From Bacteroidota bacterium (GTDB lineage Bacteria; Bacteroidota; Bacteroidia; Chitinophagales; Saprospiraceae): 61,286 nt of DNA. A program made the position numbers and the translations under genes. The stretch lies in NCBI GenBank assembly GCA_029572935.1, contig JAKQHM010000034.1, forward strand, positions 1-61,286, read 5' to 3'. Shown here piece by piece: positions 37,104 through 45,872 of the stretch. Position 1 is the first letter of the stretch; each line of letters starts with the position of its first letter. Under the pieces are notes generated by a model. That model did no database searches. It saw only the letters and a list, made by a program, of their open reading frames with translations, and was not told the DNA's origin.

Positions 37104-37655
37104 ATGATTCTGGATATCATTTGTTTGATTTTGGTGGGTACCAGTTTTTATCTGGGCTATACAAAGGGCATCATCAAGACGGTTTTTGGCATTTTGTCCA
37201 TTGTATTGGCCATTCTGGCCACACTGAAGTTTTCATTCGTGACCATTTCTCTGATCGAGAAAATTCTGGATGTAGATCCCAGGATCCAGATCATTTTGGG
37301 TTTTTCCATCACCTTTCTGATCGTCCTGATTGCGATCAGGATGATAGGCCATGGCCTGGAAAAAGTGCTGGAGACGGTGCATTTGAATCTGTTTAACCAG
37401 ATCGCGGGTGGGACCAGTGCCGGATTTGTCACTCTTGTGATCTTCAGTTCCCTCATTTGGTTTTTGGATCAGATCCGGGTCATCAGTCCGGAGACCAAGT
37501 CCGAATCTTATACCTATCCGGTCTTGCAGAGGATGCCGGAGATCAGTCAGGAGGTTTTTAGCGGCATGAAACCCTTTTTCACTGAGTTCTGGGATAAGAC
37601 TCAAAAGGCCATGGACCGCATCGATGCGGAAACCCCGAAAACAGACCTGGAGTAA
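37104..37655 (+). CDS. CvpA family membrane protein
   Basis: 183 residues with four predicted membrane helices: ILDIICLILVGTSFYLGYTKG, ILSIVLAILATLKF, ILGFSITFLIVLIAIRMIG and AGFVTLVIFSSLIWFL. The N-terminal G-rich start and the GLEKVLETVHLNLFNQIAGG segment match the CvpA family (colicin V production related, envelope homeostasis). It lies 4 nt before the small HExxH gene and is probably co-transcribed with it. Confidence 0.8.
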   Translation: MILDIICLILVGTSFYLGYTKGIIKTVFGILSIVLAILATLKFSFVTISLIEKILDVDPRIQIILGFSITFLIVLIAIRMIGHGLEKVLETVHLNLFNQIAGGTSAGFVTLVIFSSLIWFLDQIRVISPETKSESYTYPVLQRMPEISQEVFSGMKPFFTEFWDKTQKAMDRIDAETPKTDLE

Positions 37656-37659
37656 CGAA

Positions 37660-38016
37660 ATGGCCGGCAGGATCATTTGCCTACCCATTTTTTTCAGATT
37701 GCCTGGTCTCAGAAAGGTCCAGGCCATCGCACTTTGGCCTTTTATTTTCATTCGGGATGCCCGCAGTCAGAGCGACCGGGTTTTGTTGCGTCATGAAGCC
37801 ATTCATCTGCGACAGCAGCTGGAGTTGTGTGTGATTCCGTTTTACCTGATCTATTTGGGAGAATTTCTCTGGCATATGGTCCGGGGAAAGAATGGCCATA
37901 TGGCTTACCGGAGCATATCTTTTGAGCGCGAGGCCTACAGATTTGAAACCGTAGAGGGTTATCTGCAGGACAGACCTTTATTTGCCTCTTTCAGGCTTGG
38001 AAAAAGCGGCATGTAA
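37660..38016 (+). CDS. Small HExxH-motif protein, putative zinc-metallopeptidase-like
   Basis: 118 residues from ATG 37660. HEAIHLRQQLE (HExxH) is followed by a hydrophobic stretch (CVIPFYLIYLGEFLWHMV) and then SFEREAYRFE, whose Glu could be the third zinc ligand. Similar short proteins occur widely in Bacteroidota. Activity has not, to my knowledge, been shown, and such a short protein may bind but not cleave. It overlaps neither neighbour and follows cvpA by 4 nt. Confidence 0.7.
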   Translation: MAGRIICLPIFFRLPGLRKVQAIALWPFIFIRDARSQSDRVLLRHEAIHLRQQLELCVIPFYLIYLGEFLWHMVRGKNGHMAYRSISFEREAYRFETVEGYLQDRPLFASFRLGKSGM

Positions 38017-38035
38017 ACGATGAATCTGAAAAAAA

Positions 38036-38533
38036 TTATTGCTGTCCGGCAGGGGATAGTGTGTCGCCAGGAATATTGGTATTGCGGGGCCTCAGGAAAT
38101 TTTTGAAAAAGTCCACACCTTCCGGGCTGAATTTGTTTGCATTGATGATCTTGCCCCCCTGAACCCACACTACCGCATTGCATTCTCCACTGAAGTAGAT
38201 GTCTGCTTCGTGGGTGATGTCTCCATTTTTTTGAAAGACCAGATGGGCATCGGGCTGGCATACCGTCAGCATCGCTTTTTCATCGCTGATGAATGAAACC
38301 ACGTACTGGATTGCTTCGGGATTGGTGAAACTCATACTGGCGTTTACCTCCTTGCGCAGAGAGATGACATCTATGCTCGTACAACTTTTATTGAGCTCAG
38401 TGAGTTCAGCAGGATTTATAGGGGCTATGTCGGCAGCCTTATTTACCGGGTTTGCAGTTTTTCCGGTTTTAGCACCTTCTTTACAGGAAAAGACCAGGCT
38501 AAGCAAAAGGCTGACAATCAGTAAGTGTTTCAT
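38036..38533 (-). CDS. Small lipoprotein of unknown function
   Basis: 165 residues. The signal ends in lipobox VFSC at about residue 17 (SLLLSLVFSCKEG). The mature part has two Cys (KSCTSID, SGECNAV) and a mixed alpha/beta character, with no known domain. It lies 7 nt downstream of a PorT-like barrel gene, so the two are probably co-transcribed. The preceding plus-strand gene is convergent. Confidence 0.65.
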   Translation of the reverse strand: MKHLLIVSLLLSLVFSCKEGAKTGKTANPVNKAADIAPINPAELTELNKSCTSIDVISLRKEVNASMSFTNPEAIQYVVSFISDEKAMLTVCQPDAHLVFQKNGDITHEADIYFSGECNAVVWVQGGKIINANKFSPEGVDFFKNFLRPRNTNIPGDTLSPAGQQ

Positions 38534-38540
38534 GTTGGGA

Positions 38541-39143
38541 TCAGTTGAATCTGTAATTGAGCCCCAAAGATAAAAAATAACTGATCATTCTGATTTCGCG
38601 GCCATTTTTTGTAAACCGATCCAAAGGCGTCAGAGATGAAGTGTATCGGAAATAGGCGCCCAGGTCCCTGCGCGGAAAAAACTGAACCCCCAGCAACCAG
38701 CTCAGGTCAAAGCGATTAAAGTTTGCGTCCTGACCATTATAAGACGAAGAATTGAAAAGAAATCCCGTGGAGAATCCACCTTGAAAATGTACTTTGTAAT
38801 AGGGGTTTTTCTCGTCATCTGAAAGCCAGTCTTTGAGGCAATAGATCAGGGGGACTTCCAGGTAATGCAAACTGAATTTTGCGGGCACTGTATCCAGCCT
38901 GGTATACCGTGATCCGCGCAGGCTGTAGAGAAACTCCAGCTGAATCTCGTGGATGCCTCCCAGGTTGAAGCCACCTGCCAGACCGGCATGATAGGCCCAT
39001 TTGTCATAGCCGAGTACTTCGTCTCCGTCTATTTGTGCGAGGTTGAGTCCGGCTTTGATTCCGCCGTGAAACAGTCTTTCAGAAACCTGCGCCTCCAGGA
39101 AAAAGGCAGGCATCCACAGTAAGCAAAAAAATATGAATCTCAT
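38541..39143 (-). CDS. Outer membrane beta-barrel protein (PorT/OMP_b-brl_2-like)
   Basis: 200 residues. The signal peptide ends near FFLEAQVSE. The sequence then alternates in eight-stranded-barrel style: GIKAGLNLAQI, WAYHAGLAGGF, IQLEFLYSLRG, LEVPLIYCL, VHFQGGFSTGFL, LSWLLGVQFF, GAYFRYTSSLTPL and YFLSLGLNYRFN. It ends on an aromatic residue adjacent to Asn. This architecture is common in Bacteroidota small outer-membrane barrels, sometimes called PorT-family. Function unknown. Confidence 0.78.
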   Translation of the reverse strand: MRFIFFCLLWMPAFFLEAQVSERLFHGGIKAGLNLAQIDGDEVLGYDKWAYHAGLAGGFNLGGIHEIQLEFLYSLRGSRYTRLDTVPAKFSLHYLEVPLIYCLKDWLSDDEKNPYYKVHFQGGFSTGFLFNSSSYNGQDANFNRFDLSWLLGVQFFPRRDLGAYFRYTSSLTPLDRFTKNGREIRMISYFLSLGLNYRFN

Positions 39144-39255
39144 GACCTTGATAACGATGAAACCGGGGCTTTGTTGACATATGGCTCATTCACATTATTT
39201 CAGAATTGGTAAAATGTGCAGAGCTGGTCCGCAGAATATTTTCCAGTCAGGCCGG

Positions 39256-40638
39256 TCAGGCTTCGGTTTTTGGCTTTCGCTTGATTTTGAACAGGTCGAT
39301 CACCTCTTTCTCGGTGAGGAACTCGTATTCAGTAAAGGCAGAGCTGACAAATTTCTTGACGTCCTGATATTCTTTGCTGCGTTTGTCCTTGTAAAAGGCC
39401 AGCAGTTTCTTGACGTAATCCATGCTCATGCTCTCCAGCTCCTGGTTGAAGGCTGCCTGATCAAAAATATTCATGTACACCGCAAAGGTCCTGCTCAGTT
39501 CAAAGTAGGATGGATATTCAGGCTCTGTGAGGTTTTCCATGACGTGCCTGAACTGCTGTAGCAAGTTGAGGCGCAGACATTCGTTGTTGACGGACATTCC
39601 TTCGTGCTGGGAATAAAAGGCTCCAACGGCATCGATGGTATCTTCGTGTACAAAGCCTTTGGCATGGATGGTTTCCAGAAGTTTGTAATAACGGCTGAGA
39701 TCATCGCTGACAGATTTGTCGACGAGAGATGAAAATCTGAGATCTGCCTTAGCGCCAAAGCGGATGCCTTCTTTATAACTCTTTTTAAGGAAATTGAAAT
39801 AAAGGTGGTTGAAAGTGGCACTGCGCACTTCTTTAAGCACTTGCGCGATCGTTTCATCCCCCTTGTTCCCAAGGGAAATGAAATTGGCAATGATCGAAAG
39901 CAGTTCCAGGAATTCAACTTCGCGGTAAAACTCTTTACGATGAAGCATATCCAGGATTTCGGCTGAATAATTTTCATGCCCAAGTCCCTGTGTCATGCGA
40001 TTCAGCAGGAAGGCACGGAGTGTTTCGTATTCCACTTTCAGTTCTCCTGTTGTCATCGGAAAAACACAGGTCAAATAATTGTAGTGGGAATATTGCTTCT
40101 TGTAGCGATGGTAAAAGGATTCTCTTTCTTTTGCATCTCTGAATCTGTCGAGGATCATGCTCTGCAAAAAGGATTTCACTTTCTTGTTTTCGATGCGGTC
40201 CAGCAAAGAAGCGATCCAGATGTCACTGCTGAGGGAAAATCCAAGTTGTACGGTTTGTCCGATCCGTTGTTTGATGACGTCGAAGTTGGCGGAGTTGGCG
40301 ATGGCCACCAGCACTTCCTTAAAGTGTTCCTGAGGACGGGCGTATTTGATTTGTTCATTGAGTTCGCCCCGGAGTACACTGTATCCCAGGATCCTGGGCA
40401 GAAACAGGCCTTCGAAAAACGGGTTGAGCAGGATGGTCTCCAGAGGGATCAACTGCAGTGGATGATTTTGGGCCACCTCGTCGTAAATTTCTGCGATCAA
40501 TGGCTCATAAGCTTCCTGAAGTGCTTTGTATAATTCCGGAGTTTCTTCTTCAAGATAAACGGCCAGCTCGTCGGATCCCTGGATCACTTCAGCTACCGCC
40601 TGCAACCTCTCCTTGTAATCTAATTCGAGTTCCTGCAT
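39256..40638 (-). CDS. Large mostly alpha-helical cytoplasmic protein, function unknown
   Basis: 460 residues with no signal peptide, membrane segment or known domain that I can identify. It is rich in Glu, Leu, Lys and Tyr, with long helix-like stretches (for example VAEVIQGSDELAVYLEEETPELYKALQEAY). The composition is like ordinary housekeeping proteins. It appears specific to this lineage. A terminator-like hairpin lies 31 nt upstream, separating it from rpsP. Confidence 0.55.
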   Translation of the reverse strand: MQELELDYKERLQAVAEVIQGSDELAVYLEEETPELYKALQEAYEPLIAEIYDEVAQNHPLQLIPLETILLNPFFEGLFLPRILGYSVLRGELNEQIKYARPQEHFKEVLVAIANSANFDVIKQRIGQTVQLGFSLSSDIWIASLLDRIENKKVKSFLQSMILDRFRDAKERESFYHRYKKQYSHYNYLTCVFPMTTGELKVEYETLRAFLLNRMTQGLGHENYSAEILDMLHRKEFYREVEFLELLSIIANFISLGNKGDETIAQVLKEVRSATFNHLYFNFLKKSYKEGIRFGAKADLRFSSLVDKSVSDDLSRYYKLLETIHAKGFVHEDTIDAVGAFYSQHEGMSVNNECLRLNLLQQFRHVMENLTEPEYPSYFELSRTFAVYMNIFDQAAFNQELESMSMDYVKKLLAFYKDKRSKEYQDVKKFVSSAFTEYEFLTEKEVIDLFKIKRKPKTEA

Positions 40639-40668
40639 TTCTGTTTTTGTTTTGTTTTAAAAGATAAT

Positions 40669-40695
40669 GCCTGAAAGAAATTCATCCTTTCAGGC
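40669..40695 (-). terminator. Terminator downstream of rpsP
   Basis: GCCTGAAAG...CTTTCAGGC forms a 9-bp perfect stem with a 9-nt loop. T-rich sequence flanks both sides. It lies about 100 nt beyond the rpsP stop on the minus strand. Confidence 0.6.
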
Positions 40696-40794
40696 TATTT
40701 TTTCTCTGCATAAATACAACGCAGCTGGGTATGTCTTTCTTTTCATGCCGGCCAAAATAAATCGCCTGCCGGGATGGTCCGAAAGTTTACCGGT

Positions 40795-41331
40795 TTATTC
40801 CTCTGCCTTGGGTTCGGTTTCTGTGGATTCTTCGGGAGCAGGAGTTTCTTCTGCTGAAGCAGCGGCCTCCATGTTTTCAGCAGCAGTTTCCTCTGCTGGT
40901 ACTTCTTTCACCTTTGGAGCACGGGTAACAGCTGTGATGGATTTGTGAAAATCTTCCTGCTTTTGTTTCGTTTCCTCTACTTTCTTCAGAATAAGTCCTT
41001 CTTTCTGCTGAACCCAGTCCTGATACATCTGGTCTGCCTTTTCCTGAGTGAGGGCTCCCTTTGCTACTCCTCTTGCAAGGTGTTTGCGGTACAGAATTCC
41101 CTTGTATCGGAGTATGGCGGTGACCGTGTCGGTAGGCTGTGCCCCTTTCATCAGCCAATCGAAGGCTTTGTCGCGGTCTATATCAATCGCAGCAGGTACG
41201 CTGGTAGGATTGTAGAAACCCAGTCTTTCGATAAATTTTCCATCTCTCGGAGATCTTGCATCCGCTACGACGATGTGATAGTAGGGGGCTTTTTTGCGCC
41301 CTTTGCGCTGTAATCTGATCTTTACGGCCAT
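40795..41331 (-). CDS. rpsP: 30S ribosomal protein S16 with long acidic C-terminal extension
   Basis: 178 residues; the canonical S16 core (about 80-90 residues) is [20 protein letters not shown]...[13 protein letters not shown]-like ([16 protein letters not shown]). The rest is a coiled-coil-like helix ([28 protein letters not shown]) and an Ala/Glu-rich tail, [21 protein letters not shown]16 is needed for assembly of the 30S body. Tails of this type occur in Bacteroidota S16. The gene is alone rather than beside rimM/trmD as in many bacteria. Confidence 0.95.
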   Translation of the reverse strand: MAVKIRLQRKGRKKAPYYHIVVADARSPRDGKFIERLGFYNPTSVPAAIDIDRDKAFDWLMKGAQPTDTVTAILRYKGILYRKHLARGVAKGALTQEKADQMYQDWVQQKEGLILKKVEETKQKQEDFHKSITAVTRAPKVKEVPAEETAAENMEAAASAEETPAPEESTETEPKAEE

Positions 41332-41410
41332 TTGTAATTGCTTTTATTTAATGATTAAATTCGACCTGCCCGTTCACCCGGAAATCCGGCCCTACGGGCT
41401 AAAGCGGGTG

Positions 41411-41418
41411 CAAAGGTA
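41411..41418 (-). promoter_or_regulatory. Probable -7 element of rpsP
   Basis: TACCTTTG on the minus strand about 80 nt before the rpsP start. The leader contains a palindromic CCGGA-AA-TCCGG and a CCCGT/ACGGG pairing. A leader able to fold is compatible with autoregulation, but this is not shown. Confidence 0.45.
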
Positions 41419-41454
41419 AGACAATCAATAGTTTCAGGAAAAATAATTTTATAA

Positions 41455-41481
41455 AAATTCCATCAAATGAAGATGGAATTT
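41455..41481 (-). terminator. Terminator of the TonB-dependent-receptor-like gene
   Basis: AAATTCCATC...GATGGAATTT, a 10-bp perfect stem with a 7-nt loop, then TTTATAAAATTATTTTT on the minus strand. It lies 37 nt past the stop. Confidence 0.75.
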
Positions 41482-41517
41482 GTGTAATATTCAGATATTC
41501 AATAAGATATGTAAAAT

Positions 41518-44049
41518 TTAAAATTCCACCCGGAGCCTCAGGTTGATTCGCCTGGAGGTGAGGTAATTGGGCAGGGAGAATTCGTAGTTGTTGAAAGCCT
41601 TGATCCAACGAACGGAAGCTTCGTTTTTGGTATTCAGCAGGTTATATACTTCCGCACTGATCCAGACGCGCCGGGTGTGGCTGAGCCAGTGGCTGAACTT
41701 GGACCCGTTCCGGGTGTCCCGGCCTCGTTCCCAAAGGCTGTAGGAAAATCCCATATCCACCCGATGGTAGGTTTTGAAGCGATAGAGGTTGCGGTACACC
41801 ACATTTTCGGTGCGAAAGCCATAGGGAATACCACTCGCAATGGTGCCCTGCATGTGCATTTTGAATTTGGGCCTTCCGGGCAGAAAATCCTGGAAAAACA
41901 TGCTCAGGGACATCAGCTGGTCCGTAGGTCTGGGTACGTCTCTTACAGAACGGGACTCCTCAGCAGTCGCTCCGGGCAGCAGATGCTGGACGCCGTACAA
42001 TCTTTCACGGGTGCGCAGGAAGGATAAATTGACCCAGGATTCTACTCCGGGCACAAATTCTCCATGTATGCGGTTGTCCCAACCCAGGGCATAGCCTTCT
42101 GAATCATTTTCTCCGGAATAACGGATCCGCACATTGTCGAGGTTATAACTGACCATGTCGTGCAGTCCTTTGTAGTATATTTCGCTGATCCAGCGAAAAC
42201 GGGTGGGACTGACTTTTTTCCACAGGAAATCCTTTTTCCAGCCCATAATCAGGTGCCAGGATTTCTGGGCTTTGAGCGAGCGGTTGAGACTCCCGTCCGG
42301 ACGTCTAAGCTCCCGGTAAAAAGCGACTTGCGGATACAATCCTCCGGATATCCAAAGGCGCAGATTTTGAGGGTGATCTTTGGGTGCCAGTTCGATGCGC
42401 ATTCTGGGATTCAGCAGAAACTCGTGATTAAGCTGATTGTAATGTGCGCGCAAGCCCGCTGTGATGCCTCCGGACCATTTCGCGGAAAGACTGAAATCTG
42501 TCTGGTCCTGAATCCAAAGGGCTGTCTTCAGGTTGTCAAAACGGTTTTCGCTGTTTACAAAAGAGTTCAGTACAATGGAGTCCTCCCGGTAGGGAAGAGC
42601 ATAACCTGCTGAGTCAATTCTTTCCCATTCACGGATCCTGTCCAGAAAGAATTCCTGCCTCAGGTTGATCCCGTAATTCAGTAAGTGCTTTTGTTGCAAC
42701 CCGGGCCATCCAAACTGCCAGCCGCCGCGGAGTTCGTGATGGTGTACCAGGTTATCGAGATAGTTTCTGCCGTAGACCTGCTGGATGCCCTCACCCCAAA
42801 GTCGGACCTCCCGACCTTCCGGATCTTTCTGATCGCTCTCGATCTCAGAAAGACGGTAATACCCGATCACGTCAAATTGCTCTGCTTCCTGCCCACGGTA
42901 AATGGTGGAAATCCATTTCAGGTAAAACAGATTTTTCCTGTTTTTGGGAAAATAGCTGAGGCTGGTACCGGTCATGAACTGATTGAAATAATCGCTTTCC
43001 ATTCCTTCGTAAAAGGTATTGAGCCGCAGGATGAAAAACAGGTTGCCTTTTGCCTGGCTTCCGGATTCCGGTACGAGGCTGAAACGGGAGCTGTTGATGT
43101 TTCCGATCCAGTTCCATTGCCAGGATGGGCTCAGATCGTAACTCAAGAAGGTCTGGAAATCGTAAAAATGGGGTTGATATTCGCCCTGGACATCCAGACT
43201 GTTCAGCAGATATTGATTGGTTTTGTACCGGAATCCCGAGAGGAAACGGAAATTCTTGATGCCCTGGCGGCTGAATAAAGAGCTGCTGCCCTCGAGATGA
43301 GCCTGCAATCCCAGAAGACTGGCTGAAAAACTTCCCCTCAGCGAATCCGGTATCTTGTACCGTATATCCAGGACAGAGGATTGTTTGTCTCCATACCGTG
43401 CTTCAAAGCCGCCGGAGGAAAAACTGAGATCTCTGATCAGATCCGGATTGGGAAACGAAAGTCCTTCCTGCTGACCGTTTCGGATCAGCTGGGGACGCAG
43501 GATCTCAAAGTCATTGACAAAAACCAGATTTTCATCGTAGCTGCCTCCCCGGACACTGTATTGACTGGAGAGTTCGCCCCCTGCACTGAATCGAACGCCC
43601 AGCCCGATGCTGGGCAGGATACTTTCGATGTTGCCGCTGGCCGATGGCATCAGCAAAAAGGCGTCTGCGCGCTCGCGGATAATAGATTCGTCGGACTGCC
43701 TCGTGGCACGCACCTCCACTTCCTTTGCTCTCAGAGGTTTGAGATAGAAATCGTGAATTACGGTGCCTGTTTGTTTTTCGATCCGGTGCTCTGAGGGCTC
43801 AAATCCCAGCTTGCTTGCTCGGATCAGGACAGGGAATTTGCCTGACCAAAGGATGGAATAGTTTCCGGATGAATCGCTCTCCGTCCAGACTGAGGATTCG
43901 GGCACAAAAACAGTAGCCGCTGGCACAGGCTGGTTGCTGGTGGGATCCAGAATACGGCCGCTGATGCGGATCTGGGCGTCTGCCTGGTACATATGAATTT
44001 GGCACACCGCCAGCAGAAATATCAAAATGCGGGACAGGCACGGGGACAT
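41518..44049 (-). CDS. TonB-dependent receptor-like outer membrane protein with carboxypeptidase-regulatory-like domain
   Basis: About 843 residues from ATG 44049 (MSPCLSRILIFLLAVCQ); a GTG at 44073 would overlap rpe by 4 nt as GTGA. The signal ends near YQADAQ. A CarboxypepD_reg-like domain (ISGRILDPTSNQPVPAATVFVPE...GNYSI) is followed by a plug-like region (LPSIGLGVRFSAGGELSSQYSVRGGSYDEN and FSSGGFEARYGDKQSSVLDI) and a long barrel ending in LRLRVEF, with aromatic strand ends. It resembles SusC-like or TonB receptors, but without a SusD partner nearby. Substrate unknown. Confidence 0.85.
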   Translation of the reverse strand: MSPCLSRILIFLLAVCQIHMYQADAQIRISGRILDPTSNQPVPAATVFVPESSVWTESDSSGNYSILWSGKFPVLIRASKLGFEPSEHRIEKQTGTVIHDFYLKPLRAKEVEVRATRQSDESIIRERADAFLLMPSASGNIESILPSIGLGVRFSAGGELSSQYSVRGGSYDENLVFVNDFEILRPQLIRNGQQEGLSFPNPDLIRDLSFSSGGFEARYGDKQSSVLDIRYKIPDSLRGSFSASLLGLQAHLEGSSSLFSRQGIKNFRFLSGFRYKTNQYLLNSLDVQGEYQPHFYDFQTFLSYDLSPSWQWNWIGNINSSRFSLVPESGSQAKGNLFFILRLNTFYEGMESDYFNQFMTGTSLSYFPKNRKNLFYLKWISTIYRGQEAEQFDVIGYYRLSEIESDQKDPEGREVRLWGEGIQQVYGRNYLDNLVHHHELRGGWQFGWPGLQQKHLLNYGINLRQEFFLDRIREWERIDSAGYALPYREDSIVLNSFVNSENRFDNLKTALWIQDQTDFSLSAKWSGGITAGLRAHYNQLNHEFLLNPRMRIELAPKDHPQNLRLWISGGLYPQVAFYRELRRPDGSLNRSLKAQKSWHLIMGWKKDFLWKKVSPTRFRWISEIYYKGLHDMVSYNLDNVRIRYSGENDSEGYALGWDNRIHGEFVPGVESWVNLSFLRTRERLYGVQHLLPGATAEESRSVRDVPRPTDQLMSLSMFFQDFLPGRPKFKMHMQGTIASGIPYGFRTENVVYRNLYRFKTYHRVDMGFSYSLWERGRDTRNGSKFSHWLSHTRRVWISAEVYNLLNTKNEASVRWIKAFNNYEFSLPNYLTSRRINLRLRVEF

Positions 44050-44069
44050 GGAAGGCAAAACGGAAATGC

Positions 44070-44741
44070 TCACACAAAATTGCCTACGCTCACCGCCTTT
44101 AGTTTGGCAATCATGTCCGCGGGATCGGGAGCCTGAAAAACGGCATTGCCGGCCACCAGCACGGATGCACCGGCCTGAAGGATGACTTCTATGTTTTGCA
44201 GTCCCACGCCTCCATCCACTTCGATGTCGACAGAAAGATTGCGGCTGTCAATTTCTCTTCTGAGTCTTCTGATCTTGTCGAGACTTCTATAAATGAATTT
44301 CTGACCCCCGAATCCGGGATTCACTGACATCAGTATTACCAGATCGATATCTTCCAATACGTCAAAGAGCAATTCCACAGGAGTATGCGGATTGATTGCG
44401 ATACCAGCTTTGGCTCCCGTCTCGCGTATTTGATGTACGGTCCGGTGCAGATGGGTACAGGCTTCGTAATGTACCGAGATATGGTCGGCACCCGCATCGC
44501 GGAAAGCCTGAATGTATTTTTCGGGTTGCACGATCATCAGATGCACGTCGAGGGGTTTGGTGCTTATTTTTTTTACTGCTGAAATGATGGGCAGCCCAAA
44601 GGAAATATTGGGCACAAAATTGCCATCCATCACGTCCAGATGGAGCCAGTCGGCCTGTGCATTCTCGAGCATACGGGTTTCTTCTCCGAGGCGGAGAAAG
44701 TCACAGGAAAGGAGCGAGGGGGCGATCAGATGAGCAGGCAT
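44070..44741 (-). CDS. rpe: Ribulose-phosphate 3-epimerase
   Basis: 223 residues, a TIM barrel. It interconverts ribulose-5-phosphate and xylulose-5-phosphate in the pentose phosphate pathway. Signature motifs are intact: IAPSLLSCDF, WLHLDVMDGNFVPN (metal and catalytic acids), HLMIV, VNPGFGGQKF and IEVDGG. The ATG 44741 is 18 nt past a TATCTTTG -7 element. The receptor gene follows closely and may be co-transcribed. Confidence 0.96.
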   Translation of the reverse strand: MPAHLIAPSLLSCDFLRLGEETRMLENAQADWLHLDVMDGNFVPNISFGLPIISAVKKISTKPLDVHLMIVQPEKYIQAFRDAGADHISVHYEACTHLHRTVHQIRETGAKAGIAINPHTPVELLFDVLEDIDLVILMSVNPGFGGQKFIYRSLDKIRRLRREIDSRNLSVDIEVDGGVGLQNIEVILQAGASVLVAGNAVFQAPDPADMIAKLKAVSVGNFV

Positions 44742-44758
44742 GGATTGTGATTTTGGTC

Positions 44759-44766
44759 CAAAGATA
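44759..44766 (-). promoter_or_regulatory. Probable -7 element of rpe
   Basis: TATCTTTG on the minus strand, 18 nt before ATG 44741, giving a leader of about 11 nt. No matching TTTG at -33. Confidence 0.45.
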
Positions 44767-44855
44767 GGACTTGGATCAGGTATCCGTGCTTTCTGATCGG
44801 TGATTGTGTTTCAGGAATGGATTCTGTCGTAACTTTATTGAAAATATCATCGATT

Positions 44856-45872
44856 ATGAGATGTCTGAAATCTGCATTTTTCCTCTTTTTTTCCCTTTTT
44901 GCGAGCTGGAAGGCGACTCTTCTGGCCCAACATACCTTTTCCATTGTGGCAGTCGACCCTTCGACCGGTGAGGTGGGTGGAGCCGGAGCTACCTGTCTTT
45001 CTTTAGACCGGGAAGGCTACCAGGCCTTGATCATCAGCCATGTACAGCCGGGAGTCGGTGCGGTACACACACAGTCCTATTGGAATGCACTCAACCAGTA
45101 CAATGGGGCCATTAAGCTGGAAGAAAGACTCAGCGCTCAGGATCTCATTTTGTGGCTGACAGAAAACGATGCGGAGCAGAATCCTTCCATAAGGCAATAT
45201 GGGGCGGCCGTATTGAGTCCTCAGGGCGATCCTTCGGCGGCCGGATATACGGGATCCAATTGTCTCAATGCCAAAAAGCACGTATCCGGCTTGAATTACA
45301 GCATCCAGGGAAATATCCTGTTGGGAGGGTATGTAGTGGACTCGATGGAAGCTCGCTTCCTCAGGTCAACAGGCAGCCTGGCCGATCGTTTGATGGAAGC
45401 CATGCGGGGTGCCCTGATCCCCGGGGCAGACAGCAGATGTCTCCGCGAGGGACTTTCCTCACGCTCCTCCTTTATCCGCGTCGCGAGGCCCCAGGATACC
45501 CTCACTGGTCCCTCGCTCGACATCAGTGTGGGTTCTGTCCGGCCGGGTCTGGATCCGATCGATTCTTTGCTCACCCGATATCAGGAATGGAAAAAACTGA
45601 CAGCAGCAGAGCCGCCTCCCGCCGGTGAAGAAAAGTCCCTTCAGGTTCAGATCCGCGACGGCTTTCTCACTATTTCAGGAGGCATCGCTGAAAATCCAGA
45701 CCAGCTTACCCTGTCCAGCCTGAATGGTTTTCAATATCCGCTCGTGGAAACTTCTGCAGGCAGCAGGCTCTATACATTGCCGGATCAACTCATCCACGGG
45801 GTGTATATTCTCAGTGTCCGATCAGGTAGCCACATCCGCTCCCAAAAGATCGTCCTGGGCAGATCGCATTAA
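44856..45872 (+). CDS. Secreted DUF1028 family protein with C-terminal sorting-like domain
   Basis: 338 residues from ATG 44856 (MRCLKSAFFLFFSLFAS). A signal peptide ends near TLLAQHT. The DUF1028 domain opens with the characteristic TFSIVAVDPSTGEVGGAGATC and contains SHVQPGVGAVHTQSYWN and LLGGYVVD. DUF1028 resembles Ntn-hydrolase-like folds, but the activity is not established. The last ~70 residues (SLNGFQYPLVETSAG...GVYILSVRSGSHIRSQKIVLG) look like a T9SS type A sorting domain, implying surface export. The stop overlaps that of the convergent FNT gene by 4 nt. Confidence 0.85.
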   Translation: MRCLKSAFFLFFSLFASWKATLLAQHTFSIVAVDPSTGEVGGAGATCLSLDREGYQALIISHVQPGVGAVHTQSYWNALNQYNGAIKLEERLSAQDLILWLTENDAEQNPSIRQYGAAVLSPQGDPSAAGYTGSNCLNAKKHVSGLNYSIQGNILLGGYVVDSMEARFLRSTGSLADRLMEAMRGALIPGADSRCLREGLSSRSSFIRVARPQDTLTGPSLDISVGSVRPGLDPIDSLLTRYQEWKKLTAAEPPPAGEEKSLQVQIRDGFLTISGGIAENPDQLTLSSLNGFQYPLVETSAGSRLYTLPDQLIHGVYILSVRSGSHIRSQKIVLGRSH

